Assembly (NCBI RefSeq): GCF_026241135.1
Contig: NZ_JAPFGA010000011.1
Location: 100,599 to 164,598, forward strand
From: Galbibacter kalidii
GTDB lineage: Bacteria; Bacteroidota; Bacteroidia; Flavobacteriales; Flavobacteriaceae
Direction of reading: 5' to 3'
DNA: 64,000 bases
Shown: in pieces, positions 8,287 to 17,732 of the stretch
Layout: each line of letters opens with the position of its first letter
Numbering within the stretch: the first letter of the stretch is position 1
Program-made: the position numbers and the translations under genes
Notes under the pieces: generated by a model
Told to the model about the DNA's origin: nothing
What the model saw: the letters and a program-made list of their open reading frames with translations, nothing else
Database searches by the model: none

Positions 8287-9834
8287 TCAAAACGGCACAT
8301 CATCATCCCCCTCAAAATCATCGTCGTTCATGGAACTACCAAAAGCTTCATCGGCACTTGGAAGGCCTTTTGTGGTAAACGGATTATCATCCCCTGAATT
8401 CATTTTTGACTGGAACTCGAAAGGTGAATCAAAATCATCGAGATTATCAAACTTACCAAGATGACCGATAAACTTCAAGCGGATATTATCCAATCCCCCA
8501 TTACGGTGTTTGGCCACGATAAATTCTGCCTGACCTTGTGTTGGCGTTCGTTCTTCGTCATCCCATTCTTCAATTTTGTAGTACTCCGGACGATAGATAA
8601 ACGAAACGATATCGGCATCCTGCTCGATCGCTCCCGATTCACGTAAATCCGACAGCAACGGACGCTTACTTCCACCTCGCGTCTCCACAGCCCTTGACAA
8701 TTGGGAAAGTGCGATAACCGGAACATCCAATTCCTTGGCCAGGGCTTTTAAATTTCTCGAAATGGTCGATATTTCCTGTTCACGGTTTCCTCCTTTTTGG
8801 CTTCCTCCGGCAGTCATCAACTGCAAATAGTCAATCACGATCAGTTTAATATCGTGTTGAGAAGCCAGTCGGCGTGCTTTTGCCCGAAGGTCGAAGATGG
8901 AGAGCGAAGGTGTATCATCGATAAACAGCGGAGCTGTTTCCAGAGCTTTTACCTTTACATTGAGCTGTTCCCATTCGTGTTTTTCCAGTTTCCCTGTTCT
9001 CAGTTTTTCTGAAGAAAGCCCGGTTTCAGAAGATATCAAACGCGTGATCAACTGTACAGATGACATCTCCAAAGAGAAAAAGGCCACCGGAATATTAGAG
9101 TTGACTGCAATATTTCTCGCCATGGAGAGGGTCAGGGCTGTTTTACCCATACCCGGTCTTGCCGCCACGATAATCAAATCACTGGGTTGCCATCCGGAAG
9201 TCAATTTATCGAGTTTGTCGAATCCGGAAGGGATTCCGCTCAAACCTTCTTTATTGGATATCTCTTCGATCTTCTTTTTGGCCTGTATCACCAAACTTTG
9301 GGCTGTCTCTGAAGATTTTTTGATATTCCCCTGGGTAACTTCGTAAAGTTTGGCTTCAGCCTTGTCCAACAAATCGAAAACATCGGTCGATTCGTCATAA
9401 GCATCTTCTATGATTTCACTGGAAATCATAATCAGGCTACGCTGAATATATTTCTGAAGAATAATACGCGCGTGAAACTCAATATGTGCCGAAGATGACA
9501 CTTTTTTGGTCAATTGGATCAAATAAAAGTCACCTCCCACCTGTTCCAACCTTTTATTTTTCTTCAATTGGGCTGAAACTGTTAATAAGTCCACCGGCTC
9601 CGAAGTTTCAAACAATTGAACTACAGTTTCATATATGTATCGATGTGCATCTTTATAGAAAGCTTCAGGATGTAAAATGTCTATAATCTCGTCAACCCCT
9701 TTCTTGTCGATCATCATCGCACCTAATACAGCTTCCTCTAAATCAATGGCTTGCGGAGGTAATTTACCTTTTTCAAGCTTAATCACGTTGGATTTATCAA
9801 TCTTGACTCCTTGTATCGGGTTTGTGTTCTCCAT
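8287..9834 (-). CDS. dnaB: Replicative DNA helicase DnaB
   Basis: This is the hexameric 5'-3' helicase of the replication fork. The 515 residues comprise the N-terminal DnaB domain (about 30-130), a linker and the RecA-like domain. That domain has Walker A AARPGMGKTALT near 224-235, Walker B LIVIDYLQLM near 330 and the sensor region LSQLSRAVETR. The acidic tail (DDDFEGDDDVPF) is common in flavobacteria. The start is set at MENTNPIQG (9834). An upstream ATG at 9864 would add ten residues not expected in the family. The gene is convergent with the preceding plus-strand cluster. Confidence 0.96.
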   Translation of the reverse strand: MENTNPIQGVKIDKSNVIKLEKGKLPPQAIDLEEAVLGAMMIDKKGVDEIIDILHPEAFYKDAHRYIYETVVQLFETSEPVDLLTVSAQLKKNKRLEQVGGDFYLIQLTKKVSSSAHIEFHARIILQKYIQRSLIMISSEIIEDAYDESTDVFDLLDKAEAKLYEVTQGNIKKSSETAQSLVIQAKKKIEEISNKEGLSGIPSGFDKLDKLTSGWQPSDLIIVAARPGMGKTALTLSMARNIAVNSNIPVAFFSLEMSSVQLITRLISSETGLSSEKLRTGKLEKHEWEQLNVKVKALETAPLFIDDTPSLSIFDLRAKARRLASQHDIKLIVIDYLQLMTAGGSQKGGNREQEISTISRNLKALAKELDVPVIALSQLSRAVETRGGSKRPLLSDLRESGAIEQDADIVSFIYRPEYYKIEEWDDEERTPTQGQAEFIVAKHRNGGLDNIRLKFIGHLGKFDNLDDFDSPFEFQSKMNSGDDNPFTTKGLPSADEAFGSSMNDDDFEGDDDVPF

Positions 9835-9945
9835 GAATGCGAAAGTATATAATTGCAGCCTCAAAAACCATTAATCACTGTTATTGGTTTTTAACTGGTC
9901 ATCAACAATTTAACTGTTAATAACTTTTAATTCCTGTTAATAAAG

Positions 9946-9974
9946 TTAAAAAAAACCGAAGTAACAACTTCGGT
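9946..9974 (-). terminator. Rho-independent terminator of accA
   Basis: The perfect 8-bp stem ACCGAAGT/ACTTCGGT (9955-9974) has the loop AACA. On the minus strand a run of eight U follows it (9947-9954 read in reverse). It lies 29 bases beyond the accA stop codon, so it ends the accA transcript before dnaB. Confidence 0.85.
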
Positions 9975-10003
9975 CTTAACAATAAAGTAACAAACACGGG
10001 GGA

Positions 10004-10957
10004 TTAGTCTTTAAAAACTCCCATACCTCCATACTTGTCCATTCGTTTTTTTACTAAATCTTCTGGGGATAACTTTTTTAATTCACTGTATGCCGATGAA
10101 ATTTGTTTTTCAACGGTTTTGAAAGTCTTTTCCCTATCGGCATGTGCACCTCCCAATGGTTCTTTTACGATACTATCGACCAAATGCAGTTTTTTCATAT
10201 CCACGGCAGTCAATTTTAAAGCTTCTGCCGCTTGTTCTTTATATTCCCAACTTCTCCAAAGGATAGACGAACACGATTCGGGGGATATCACGGAATACCA
10301 TGTGTTTTCCAACATAAAAACCTTATCACCTACTCCGATTCCCAAAGCACCACCGGAAGCTCCTTCTCCTATGATCAATACAATAATAGGTACTTTCAAG
10401 CGTGTCATCTCCAAAATATTCCTGGCGATAGCTTCCCCTTGTCCTCTTTCTTCAGCTTCGATTCCGGGATAAGCACCGGGAGTATCGATCAAGGAAACTA
10501 CAGGGATTTCGAATTTTTCGGCCATCTTCATCAAGCGCAGGGCTTTTCGATAACCTTCAGGATTGGCCATTCCGAAATTTCTGTACTGACGGGTTTTGGT
10601 GTTGTATCCTTTTTGTTGACCGATAAACATATAGGTTTGGTTTCCTATTTTACCCAAACCGCCTATCATTGCCTTGTCGTCTTTTACATTTCTGTCCCCG
10701 TGAAGTTCAAGGAAAGTATCCCCACATATCGCCTGGATATAATCCAAAGTATAAGGTCGGGAAGGGTGCCTGGACAACTGAACCCGTTGCCACGCACTGA
10801 GGTTTTTATAAATATCCTTTTTTGTTTTTTCTAATTTTTTCTCCAATTGCGTGCAAGTATCGGAAACATCAATATCACTTTCGGTTCCTAAAACCTTGCA
10901 TTTATCCAGCTGCTCTTCAAGCTCTTTAATCGGTAACTCAAAATCTAAATACTCCAT
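10004..10957 (-). CDS. accA: Acetyl-CoA carboxylase carboxyltransferase subunit alpha
   Basis: AccA transfers the carboxyl group from biotin to acetyl-CoA, together with AccD, in the first step of fatty-acid synthesis. The 317 residues match the family length. They show the crotonase-fold motifs [20 protein letters not shown] near 160-179, [16 protein letters not shown] near 197-212 and the conserved [12 protein letters not shown]. The start [17 protein letters not shown] is the usual N-terminus. It lies downstream of lptG on the same strand but is separated by 142 bases and probably has its own promoter. Confidence 0.96.
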   Translation of the reverse strand: MEYLDFELPIKELEEQLDKCKVLGTESDIDVSDTCTQLEKKLEKTKKDIYKNLSAWQRVQLSRHPSRPYTLDYIQAICGDTFLELHGDRNVKDDKAMIGGLGKIGNQTYMFIGQQKGYNTKTRQYRNFGMANPEGYRKALRLMKMAEKFEIPVVSLIDTPGAYPGIEAEERGQGEAIARNILEMTRLKVPIIVLIIGEGASGGALGIGVGDKVFMLENTWYSVISPESCSSILWRSWEYKEQAAEALKLTAVDMKKLHLVDSIVKEPLGGAHADREKTFKTVEKQISSAYSELKKLSPEDLVKKRMDKYGGMGVFKD

Positions 10958-10986
10958 GAGTCGGTTTTGATCATTTTGTTAGCTTA

Positions 10987-10994
10987 CAAATATA
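10987..10994 (-). promoter_or_regulatory. Candidate -7 element of the accA promoter
   Basis: On the minus strand the octamer TATATTTG matches the Bacteroidota -7 consensus TAnnTTTG exactly and lies 30 bases upstream of the accA start. I do not see a TTTG at the expected 19-base spacing, so only the -7 element is supported. Confidence 0.5.
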
Positions 10995-11099
10995 AAACTT
11001 TTAACTATTCAGTCGATTCAACAGGCGGTTTTCTTTTTACTGAATTCGTTTAAACTTTTTCCAACCTGCCCGTTTTGTTCAGACGGGTTGGCTGCAAAA

Positions 11100-12179
11100 T
11101 TATCGTTTGGCATTTTTAAGCAAAAATATAGCCAATACCCCAAACAGAATATTAGGAATAGCCACGGCGAGCAAGGGAGAGAAATCCGATTGTTCGGCCA
11201 TGGTGCCAAATACCTTATCAAAGAAAATAAAAATAAAGGCGAGGGAGATCCCCACGGCTAAATTCATCCCCATACCGCCCCTTCTTTTCATGGAAGATAC
11301 CGAAACGGCAATAATGGTGAGTATAAAAGCTGAAATAGGCAAACTCCACCGTTTGTATTTTACGACCAAATAGGTGTTGATATTAGGCGATCCTTTTTTC
11401 CGTTGTTCTGCGATAAATTCATTCAACTCAAAAAGGTTTTTGGTCTCGGCAACATAAGAAACGGGTGTCAAATCATCTAAATCAAAACTGAAGAGTGTAT
11501 CGAGTCTGTTTTGTTTTTCAATAATATCATCATCGATCCCTACAATTCTTTTTACATAGCCACTGAGTCGGTAGGTGCTATCTTTGTCTATCCAACGGAT
11601 GTTGTTGGCTTTGATCTTGTATTCGAGTTCGTTGCCACTGAAATGCTCCAAGGTGAAATTGTAACCTATTTTTGTACTGGGCGTAAAACTGCTCACGTAG
11701 ATATATTCATTATCATTGATCTGATTGAACAGATTAGTGGTTTCCCGGTTTTTATCCTTGCCCCCTTTCAGGTATTGTATCCTGAAGTCGTTATAACCTT
11801 CACTAGCATCGGGCACTATAAACATTCCCATAACAAAAGAAAATATGGCTATAACAGTCGCTCCAATAAAATAAGGCCTTAAAAAGCGCCAAAAGGAAAC
11901 GCCTGAACTCAAGATTGCAATGACTTCTGTATTATTGGCCAATTTTGAGGTAAACCAAATAATAGACAGGAAAAGGAAAATGGGAAATAAGAAACTCGCA
12001 AAGTAAAAAGTAAAATCAATATAATAGGAAATGATTGCACTGGTAGGTGCTTCGTTGGAAATCATCTTGTCTATTTTTTCCGAAACATCCACCATAATCC
12101 CAATGGGGATAAAAAGCAAGATCATCGCAAAAAAGGTGATCAGGTATTTTTTTAATATGTATCTATCTATGATCTTCAT
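11100..12179 (-). CDS. LptF/LptG family LPS export permease
   Basis: This inner-membrane subunit of the Lpt system extracts lipopolysaccharide from the inner membrane for transport to the cell surface. The 359 residues begin MKIIDRYILKKYL, the family's typical opening. They have three N-terminal transmembrane segments (about 12-32, 52-75, 98-120), a large periplasmic beta-jellyroll region and three C-terminal helices. I cannot tell LptF from LptG. It starts only three bases after the tgt stop codon, so the two form an operon. Confidence 0.88.
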   Translation of the reverse strand: MKIIDRYILKKYLITFFAMILLFIPIGIMVDVSEKIDKMISNEAPTSAIISYYIDFTFYFASFLFPIFLFLSIIWFTSKLANNTEVIAILSSGVSFWRFLRPYFIGATVIAIFSFVMGMFIVPDASEGYNDFRIQYLKGGKDKNRETTNLFNQINDNEYIYVSSFTPSTKIGYNFTLEHFSGNELEYKIKANNIRWIDKDSTYRLSGYVKRIVGIDDDIIEKQNRLDTLFSFDLDDLTPVSYVAETKNLFELNEFIAEQRKKGSPNINTYLVVKYKRWSLPISAFILTIIAVSVSSMKRRGGMGMNLAVGISLAFIFIFFDKVFGTMAEQSDFSPLLAVAIPNILFGVLAIFLLKNAKR

Positions 12180-12182
12180 TAA

Positions 12183-13313
12183 CTACAAGCGCTTATCCAT
12201 TTGCTTAACCATCATATTCTTCCACTCATAAAAATCTCCTGCTAAGATATGTTTTCTCGCTTCACGAACCAACCATAAATAAAAACCAAGATTGTGAATG
12301 GTCGCAATTTGTTTACCCAAATATTCGTTGGCTGCAAACAAATGCCTCAGGTAAGACTTTGTATAATAAGTGTCTACATAGGTCATCGCCATCTCATCAA
12401 TAGGAGAAAAATCGTCCTCCCATTTTTTATTTTTTATGTTGATGGTTCCATGGGCGGTAAACAACATTCCATTTCTCGCATTTCGAGTAGGCAATACACA
12501 ATCAAACATATCAATCCCCAAGGCGATGTTTTCCAATATATTGATCGGTGTCCCTACCCCCATCAGGTAACGGGGTTTGTCTTCAGGAAGGATCTCACAT
12601 ACCACTTCGGTCATGGCATACATTTCTTCAGCAGGCTCCCCTACTGAAAGTCCTCCGATGGCATTTCCATCTGCACCGGCATTGGCGATATATTCAGCCG
12701 ATTGTTTCCTTAAATCTTTATAAGTAGAACCCTGAACAATAGGAAACAGGGTCTGCTCATATCCGTATTTTGAAGAGGAGTCGTTAAACCTTTTTATACA
12801 ACGGTCCAACCAGCGGTGTGTCATATGCATGGAACGCTTGGCATAGTTATAATCACACGGATAAGGTGTACATTCATCAAAGGCCATGATGATATCGGCG
12901 CCAATGGTGCGCTGAATATCCATCACATTTTCAGGGGTAAAAACGTGGAACGAACCGTCGATATGACTTTTGAATTTTACGCCCTCTTCTTTTATTTTTC
13001 TATTGGCTGACAAGGAATACACTTGATATCCGCCGCTATCGGTCAGGATATTGCGATCCCAATTCATAAATTTGTGCAGACCTCCAGCTTTTTCCAGAAT
13101 ATCCGTTTTCGGACGCAGGTACAAGTGATAGGTATTCCCCAGAATAATGTCCGGATTGATATCCTCTTTCAGCTCCCGTTGGTGTACCCCCTTAACCGAA
13201 GCCACCGTTCCGACAGGCATGAAAATAGGTGTTTCAATCGTTCCGTGATCTGTGGTTACGACCCCTGCCCTGGCCTTGCTTTGTATATCTTTTCCGCTTA
13301 GCGTAAAATCCAT
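12183..13313 (-). CDS. tgt: tRNA-guanine(34) transglycosylase (queuine tRNA-ribosyltransferase)
   Basis: Tgt exchanges guanine-34 for the queuosine precursor preQ1 in tRNAs with GUN anticodons. The 376 residues from MDFTLSGKD contain TDSGGYQVYSLS, MAFDECTPYPCDYN, GGLSVGEP and DCVLPTRNARNG, which carries a catalytic Asp. The start is set at 13313; an upstream in-frame ATG at 13412 would add 33 unrelated residues and cross the promoter. The usual CxCxxC zinc motif near the C-terminus is absent: the matching stretch reads SPIDEMAMTYVDTYYTKSYL. As far as I know this is shared by Bacteroidota Tgt proteins, so it need not mean loss of function. Confidence 0.93.
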   Translation of the reverse strand: MDFTLSGKDIQSKARAGVVTTDHGTIETPIFMPVGTVASVKGVHQRELKEDINPDIILGNTYHLYLRPKTDILEKAGGLHKFMNWDRNILTDSGGYQVYSLSANRKIKEEGVKFKSHIDGSFHVFTPENVMDIQRTIGADIIMAFDECTPYPCDYNYAKRSMHMTHRWLDRCIKRFNDSSSKYGYEQTLFPIVQGSTYKDLRKQSAEYIANAGADGNAIGGLSVGEPAEEMYAMTEVVCEILPEDKPRYLMGVGTPINILENIALGIDMFDCVLPTRNARNGMLFTAHGTINIKNKKWEDDFSPIDEMAMTYVDTYYTKSYLRHLFAANEYLGKQIATIHNLGFYLWLVREARKHILAGDFYEWKNMMVKQMDKRL

Positions 13314-13347
13314 CAATCTGTATTTTTGTGGTACCTTTTCAAGTCCG

Positions 13348-13355
13348 CAAAGATA
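13348..13355 (-). promoter_or_regulatory. Candidate -7 element of the tgt-lptG promoter
   Basis: On the minus strand the octamer TATCTTTG fits TAnnTTTG and lies 35 bases upstream of the tgt start chosen here. A TTG lies only 15 bases further upstream, not the ideal 19. The position supports the shorter tgt start. Confidence 0.4.
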
Positions 13356-13439
13356 AACAACTCTACCGCTCAATACTGATAAAAAAACTTTAAAACCTGA
13401 TATTTGAAACAATAATGTTTAATATGTGTACAAAATTAC

Positions 13440-13470
13440 TTTGTCAGGCTTTCTTAATGGTTTATTTTTG
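13440..13470 (+). promoter_or_regulatory. Bacteroidota-type promoter of the transketolase genes
   Basis: TTTG (13440-13443) and TATTTTTG (13463-13470) are separated by exactly 19 bases, a full match to the Bacteroidota consensus TTTG-N19-TAnnTTTG read by their primary sigma factor. The -7 element ends 26 bases before the ATG of the transketolase N-terminal subunit. Confidence 0.85.
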
Positions 13471-13496
13471 TCAAGAATTTAAATTAATCAATACAA

Positions 13497-14342
13497 ATGC
13501 CAGACACACAACAATTAAACGATCTAGTAACCCAAGTAAGAAGGGATATCGTAAGGATGGTACACAAAGTGAACTCAGGGCACCCCGGAGGTTCTTTGGG
13601 ATGTACAGAATTTTTTGTAGCACTGTACAATGAAGTTATGGAACTTAATGACGGTTTTGATATGGACGGAACAGGAGAAGACTTGTTCTTTTTATCAAAC
13701 GGGCACATCTCTCCCATCTTTTACAGCGTATTAGCAAGAAAAGGATATTTTCCAGTTGATGAACTCAACACTTTCAGATTAATCGATTCCAGATTACAAG
13801 GGCACCCCACTACACACGAAGGGCTTCCCGGTGTTCGCGTTTCTTCAGGTTCTTTAGGACAGGGAATGTCTGTTGCCATCGGTGCTGCCTTGGCTAAAAA
13901 ACTCAACAAGGACAATCATCTTGTCTTCAGCCTTCACGGTGACGGAGAGTTGCAAGAAGGACAAAATTGGGAAGCGATCATGTATGCAGCCGGGAATAAA
14001 GTAGACAACTTGATTGCTACTATTGACTATAACGGACAACAAATTGACGGAGCGACCGATGACGTATTGCCGATGGGCGACCTGAAAGCAAAATTTAAAG
14101 CTTTTGGATGGGACGTTATGGAAATAGAAAAAGGAAATGACCTTGAAGCTGTTATCGCCGGACTCAACGAAGCCAAATCGAGAACAGGAAAAGGAAAACC
14201 CGTATGCGTTTTACTGCATACCATAATGGGACACGGTGTAGATTTTATGATGGGAACACATGCATGGCACGGAAAAGCTCCTAACGACGAGCAACTGGAA
14301 CAAGCTTTGGCACAAAATGCCGAAACTTTAGGAGACTATTAA
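13497..14342 (+). CDS. Transketolase, N-terminal subunit
   Basis: This is one half of a split transketolase, a thiamine-diphosphate enzyme that moves two-carbon ketol units in the pentose phosphate pathway. The 281 residues carry the ThDP-binding domain: NSGHPGGSLGCTEF near residues 24-37, LSNGHISPIFYSVLARKGYF near 65-84, and GDGELQEGQNWEA, which starts the GDG-X-N cofactor motif. The C-terminal subunit follows after 53 bases on the same strand. Splitting of the enzyme into two polypeptides is common in this phylum. Confidence 0.94.
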   Translation: MPDTQQLNDLVTQVRRDIVRMVHKVNSGHPGGSLGCTEFFVALYNEVMELNDGFDMDGTGEDLFFLSNGHISPIFYSVLARKGYFPVDELNTFRLIDSRLQGHPTTHEGLPGVRVSSGSLGQGMSVAIGAALAKKLNKDNHLVFSLHGDGELQEGQNWEAIMYAAGNKVDNLIATIDYNGQQIDGATDDVLPMGDLKAKFKAFGWDVMEIEKGNDLEAVIAGLNEAKSRTGKGKPVCVLLHTIMGHGVDFMMGTHAWHGKAPNDEQLEQALAQNAETLGDY

Positions 14343-14395
14343 TCAATCGGATGTGAAAAACTCCTTCAATCAAACACTAATAAAAGAACATTAAA

Positions 14396-15349
14396 ATGAA
14401 AAAATATACATATACTGAAACAATAGACACCCGTAGTGGTTTTGGAGTCGGCCTTGCGGAATTAGGACGAACCAATCCTAATGTTGTAGCCTTATGTGCC
14501 GATCTAGTTGGATCCCTGAAAATGGCCGAATTTATTAAAGAAAACCCTGAACGATTCTTCCAAATAGGAATTGCTGAAGCTAATATGATGGGTATCGCTG
14601 CCGGACTGACCATAGGCGGTAAAATTCCGTTTACCGGAACCTTTGCCAACTTCTCTACCGGACGTGTATATGATCAAATACGCCAATCTATTGCCTATTC
14701 GGATAAAAATGTAAAGATCTGTGCTTCCCACGCCGGACTTACCTTAGGCGAGGATGGAGCAACACACCAGATCTTGGAAGATATCGGTTTGATGAAAATG
14801 CTACCCGGAATGACGGTTATCAATCCTTGTGATTTCAACCAAACCAAAGCGGCTACCATTGCTATCGCAGAATATGAAGGACCTGTTTATCTTCGTTTCG
14901 GAAGACCAAAAGTGCCTAATTTTACGCCTGAAGATCAAAAATTCGAGATCGGTAAAGCTATCATGATCAATGAAGGTACCGATGTAACCATCGTTGCCAC
15001 AGGACATTTGGTATGGGAAGCTATCCTGGCCGGAGAAGAACTTGAAAAACAAGGGGTTTCTGCTGAAATTATTAATATTCACACCATCAAACCTCTTGAT
15101 GAGGAAGCTATTTTAAAATCAGTTGCCAAAACCGGATGTGTTGTAACAGCAGAAGAGCACAACTACTTAGGTGGATTGGGAGAAAGCGTTGCCAGAACAT
15201 TGGTAGAAAACACTCCGGCACCTCAGGAATTCGTTGCAACACAGGACACTTTCGGAGAAAGTGGAACACCGGCACAATTGATGGATAAATACGGATTGAA
15301 CAGTGAAGCTATTATAAAAGCTGTTACAAAAGTGTTAAAAAGGAAATAA
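14396..15349 (+). CDS. Transketolase, C-terminal subunit
   Basis: This is the partner of the preceding gene. The 317 residues hold the pyrimidine-binding domain (GIAEANMMGIAAGLTIGGK near 60-78, with the Glu that activates ThDP; ASHAGLTLGEDGATHQ near 105-120) and the transketolase C-terminal domain (TAEEHNYLGGLGESVA near 247-262). Its length and domain order complement the N-terminal subunit with no residues missing. The two are expected to form a heterotetramer in the cytoplasm and to share the promoter at 13440. Confidence 0.94.
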   Translation: MKKYTYTETIDTRSGFGVGLAELGRTNPNVVALCADLVGSLKMAEFIKENPERFFQIGIAEANMMGIAAGLTIGGKIPFTGTFANFSTGRVYDQIRQSIAYSDKNVKICASHAGLTLGEDGATHQILEDIGLMKMLPGMTVINPCDFNQTKAATIAIAEYEGPVYLRFGRPKVPNFTPEDQKFEIGKAIMINEGTDVTIVATGHLVWEAILAGEELEKQGVSAEIINIHTIKPLDEEAILKSVAKTGCVVTAEEHNYLGGLGESVARTLVENTPAPQEFVATQDTFGESGTPAQLMDKYGLNSEAIIKAVTKVLKRK

Positions 15350-15426
15350 AATACCGAACTTTCTGTTTATAGAATGAAGAACTCGTTTAAATGAGGTCTA
15401 TTATTAACATCTTAAAAAGCAACATA

Positions 15427-16002
15427 ATGAAAAAAGTATTTTTAATGATATGTGTATTAGTCGGATTCATCGGTTATTCGCAATCTACCTCGGGATTTGG
15501 GGTGAAAGCAGGATTTAACTTTAACTCCAATGGAGAGTTAAGAGATGTACAGAACATCAATGCTGATTCTCAAATTGGTTTTCACATTGGGATTTTTGGG
15601 AAAGTAGAGGACGGACAAGCCATCTTCTTTAAACCGGAACTGGTCTTTACCAAAACAAATTCTGATTATGACGGTGATAAATTTGAAATGAGCAAATTGG
15701 ATGCACCTTTATTGGTGGGACTTAATATTGTTGGTCCGTTACACGTTTTTGCCGGACCATCGTTGCAGTATATCCTTGATACCGAATTAGAAGGAGTTAC
15801 TCTTAACGATGTAGAGAATGACTTTACCGTAGGTTTAAACATGGGCGTTGGACTCAACTTAGGCGAAAGAGCCGCTGTTGACCTCCGATGGGAAAGAGGT
15901 TTTAGTGACAATGAAGCCGAATTTGTCGGCCTAAGTCCTGAAGGAGGAAGAATAGACACCCGACCATCACAACTTATTTTAAGTTTATCTGTGCAATTAT
16001 AG
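15427..16002 (+). CDS. Outer-membrane beta-barrel protein, porin-like
   Basis: The 191-residue product begins with a clear signal peptide (MKKVFLMICVLVGFIGYSQ). It continues with alternating amphipathic strands such as FGVKAGFNFNSNGEL, IGFHIGIFGKVE, FTVGLNMGVGLNLG and LILSLSVQL, the last forming a typical terminal barrel strand. This is the small Bacteroidota beta-barrel family (PorT/OprF-like), whose specific roles vary. The frame is open from 15391, but the start at 15427 places the signal peptide at the N-terminus. A terminator follows 21 bases after the stop. Confidence 0.82.
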   Translation: MKKVFLMICVLVGFIGYSQSTSGFGVKAGFNFNSNGELRDVQNINADSQIGFHIGIFGKVEDGQAIFFKPELVFTKTNSDYDGDKFEMSKLDAPLLVGLNIVGPLHVFAGPSLQYILDTELEGVTLNDVENDFTVGLNMGVGLNLGERAAVDLRWERGFSDNEAEFVGLSPEGGRIDTRPSQLILSLSVQL

Positions 16003-16022
16003 ACTTCAACAAGTTTGAACAT

Positions 16023-16057
16023 AAAAAAACCGACATTCAAAAAATGTCGGTTTTTTT
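16023..16057. terminator. Bidirectional rho-independent terminator
   Basis: The stem CCGACATT/AATGTCGG (16030-16050) has loop CAAAA and is flanked by seven A on the left and seven T on the right. It can therefore end transcripts of both the barrel-protein gene on the plus strand and the FKBP lipoprotein gene on the minus strand. Confidence 0.93.
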
Positions 16058-16061
16058 ATGC

Positions 16062-17009
16062 TTAATTATTTCCTATTTGATTATCGGGATCCAGATAATC
16101 TGGGGTTCCATCGCCATCGCTATCATCGGGGACACCGTCACCATCGGCATCATATTCAAATTCCGTTAATATACCATCACCATCATCATCGGCATCCTGA
16201 TAATTGGGGATTCCATCTTCGTCCGTATCATCATTCCTTGGATCGCCATCACCATCAACATCTTCCAAATGAGAAGGGATTCCGTCCGGAGATGAAGCTG
16301 TTTCAGTTCGGGAAATAAGAACAACATCTACATCCAATTCGTTAAAAGTCAATAAATCTACTTTAAAGATCAACGGGCTATAGGCAGGGATACCGGATTG
16401 TGCAGCATTAAAATAGCCTAATCCTGAAGGCACAAACACAGCTCCTATCCCATAATCTTGATTCCAAGTAATGGTACCATCCGGGTTTTCTGCCTTCCCT
16501 GTTCCGGTTTTTAGTTTAGGAAAAATATAGTTAAACCCATTCACACCATTTACAATTGGTAAATTAAAAGGCACTGCTACATTAGAAACATCAAATACAG
16601 TTCCGTTGGTCAGACTCCCCTCATATCTGGTAATCACTTGATGTCCTAAAGCAGGACTTTCCCCTTTCTCTTCATCACCTTTTCTTACAATCAAATAATA
16701 AAGTTTGTGTGGTACATCTTGAAAATCGATGGTCATAGTTTCTACCTGATCAGCCAAAGGCGTCCTGCCGGCATTTTCGCCCGCAATGGTATCAAATACG
16801 ATTTTATAATCAAAACCTTCGGTAGGGGTTTGAAAATCCTCATCATTATAAAAATGTGTTTCTAGGTACAACTGGAGTTCGGCGTCATCTTCTGCTTCCA
16901 CTTCAGCTACATCCCTCACCTCAACAGTGTTACCACCATCGTCATCGTTATTACAGGCCATAAAACCCAATGTCAACAAAAAAACAGGTATTAAACTTTT
17001 TATCTTCAT
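16062..17009 (-). CDS. FKBP-type peptidyl-prolyl isomerase lipoprotein with calcium-type repeats
   Basis: The 315-residue product starts with a lipoprotein signal peptide whose lipobox is LGFMACN (Cys about residue 19), followed by an acidic linker. The central region (about 90-230) resembles an FKBP domain, with ITRYEGSLTNGTVFDVS and IPAYSPLIFKVDLL as family landmarks. The C-terminus is a run of Asp-rich thrombospondin-type-3-like repeats (DVDGDGDPRNDDTDEDGIPN, DADGDGVPDDSDGDGTPD) expected to bind calcium. It is probably an outer-membrane-anchored folding factor. The start is taken at MKIKSL; an ATG 30 bases upstream would place charged residues before the signal. Confidence 0.85.
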   Translation of the reverse strand: MKIKSLIPVFLLTLGFMACNNDDDGGNTVEVRDVAEVEAEDDAELQLYLETHFYNDEDFQTPTEGFDYKIVFDTIAGENAGRTPLADQVETMTIDFQDVPHKLYYLIVRKGDEEKGESPALGHQVITRYEGSLTNGTVFDVSNVAVPFNLPIVNGVNGFNYIFPKLKTGTGKAENPDGTITWNQDYGIGAVFVPSGLGYFNAAQSGIPAYSPLIFKVDLLTFNELDVDVVLISRTETASSPDGIPSHLEDVDGDGDPRNDDTDEDGIPNYQDADDDGDGILTEFEYDADGDGVPDDSDGDGTPDYLDPDNQIGNN

Positions 17010-17273
17010 CAATCTTGCTTTTTCTTTAGTATATTCCATAAATATAAGTGCGCAAGATACTATTTTCTAATATTTTTGCTTCAGCTATTAACGAAATTTT
17101 TTGTTTAGGGTTCGTTAACATTACCAGAAAAGATGGGTTTTTGAAGATATTTTTTGTCTATTGAGGCATTTTTGACGAATTTGGCAGCGTCAAATGAGAA
17201 AAACAACGAGAAGAGACGGGAAATAGACCAAAAAACCGCTTTGAGTGTGTAGTGTTAACAGACCCCTTAGTTT

Positions 17274-17648
17274 ATGCGTATTGACAAGTATTTATGGTGT
17301 GTTCGTTATTTTAAAACCCGAAATAAGGCTACGGAAGCCTGCAAAAAAGGGCATGTCAAAATAAACGAACAGCAGGTTAAACCATCACGCGAGGTCTTCC
17401 CTACTGATAAAATAGAACTGCGAAAAAACCAGATCAACTACCAAATAGAGGTTTTGGACATCCCTAAAAACCGTGTGGGAGCCAAAATTGTAGACCTCTA
17501 CCGCAAAGATACCACACCACAGGAAGCTTTTGAACATACCGGCTTGCTAAAATATTCAAAGGATTACTACCGAAAAAAAGGTAGTGGTAGACCTACCAAA
17601 AAAGACCGAAGGGATATTGACGATTATCTGGAAGATGGTGAAGGTTGA
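17274..17648 (+). CDS. S4-domain RNA-binding protein (Hsp15/HslR-like)
   Basis: The 124-residue protein opens with an S4 RNA-binding domain: MRIDKYLWCVRYFKTRNKAT, CKKGHVKINEQQVKPSREV, and FPTDKIELRK. A basic C-terminal tail (YYRKKGSGRPTKKDRRD) follows. This is the layout of Hsp15-type proteins, which bind 50S subunits carrying stalled nascent chains. The function in Bacteroidota is inferred by family only. It stands alone, 60 bases upstream of the promoter of the next gene. Confidence 0.88.
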   Translation: MRIDKYLWCVRYFKTRNKATEACKKGHVKINEQQVKPSREVFPTDKIELRKNQINYQIEVLDIPKNRVGAKIVDLYRKDTTPQEAFEHTGLLKYSKDYYRKKGSGRPTKKDRRDIDDYLEDGEG

Positions 17649-17711
17649 GTAGGAAGGAAATTTCAAAAACTGTTCTGAAAATTATGTACTTTTTCTCTGT
17701 AAAAAATTATG

Positions 17712-17719
17712 TATTTTTG
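17712..17719 (+). promoter_or_regulatory. -7 element upstream of the phosphoribosyltransferase gene
   Basis: TATTTTTG matches TAnnTTTG and lies 13 bases before the ATG at 17733. A partial CTTT sits where the -33 TTTG would be. Because transcription would begin a few bases downstream, the in-frame ATG at 17709 would lie upstream of the transcript, which favours 17733 as the start. Confidence 0.5.
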
Positions 17720-17732
17720 GAAAAAAGAAGCC

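Noticed and set aside
13314-13412. Longer N-terminus of Tgt from ATG 13412
   Set aside because: The extra 33 residues do not fit the family, and the frame would cross the candidate -7 element at 13348-13355.
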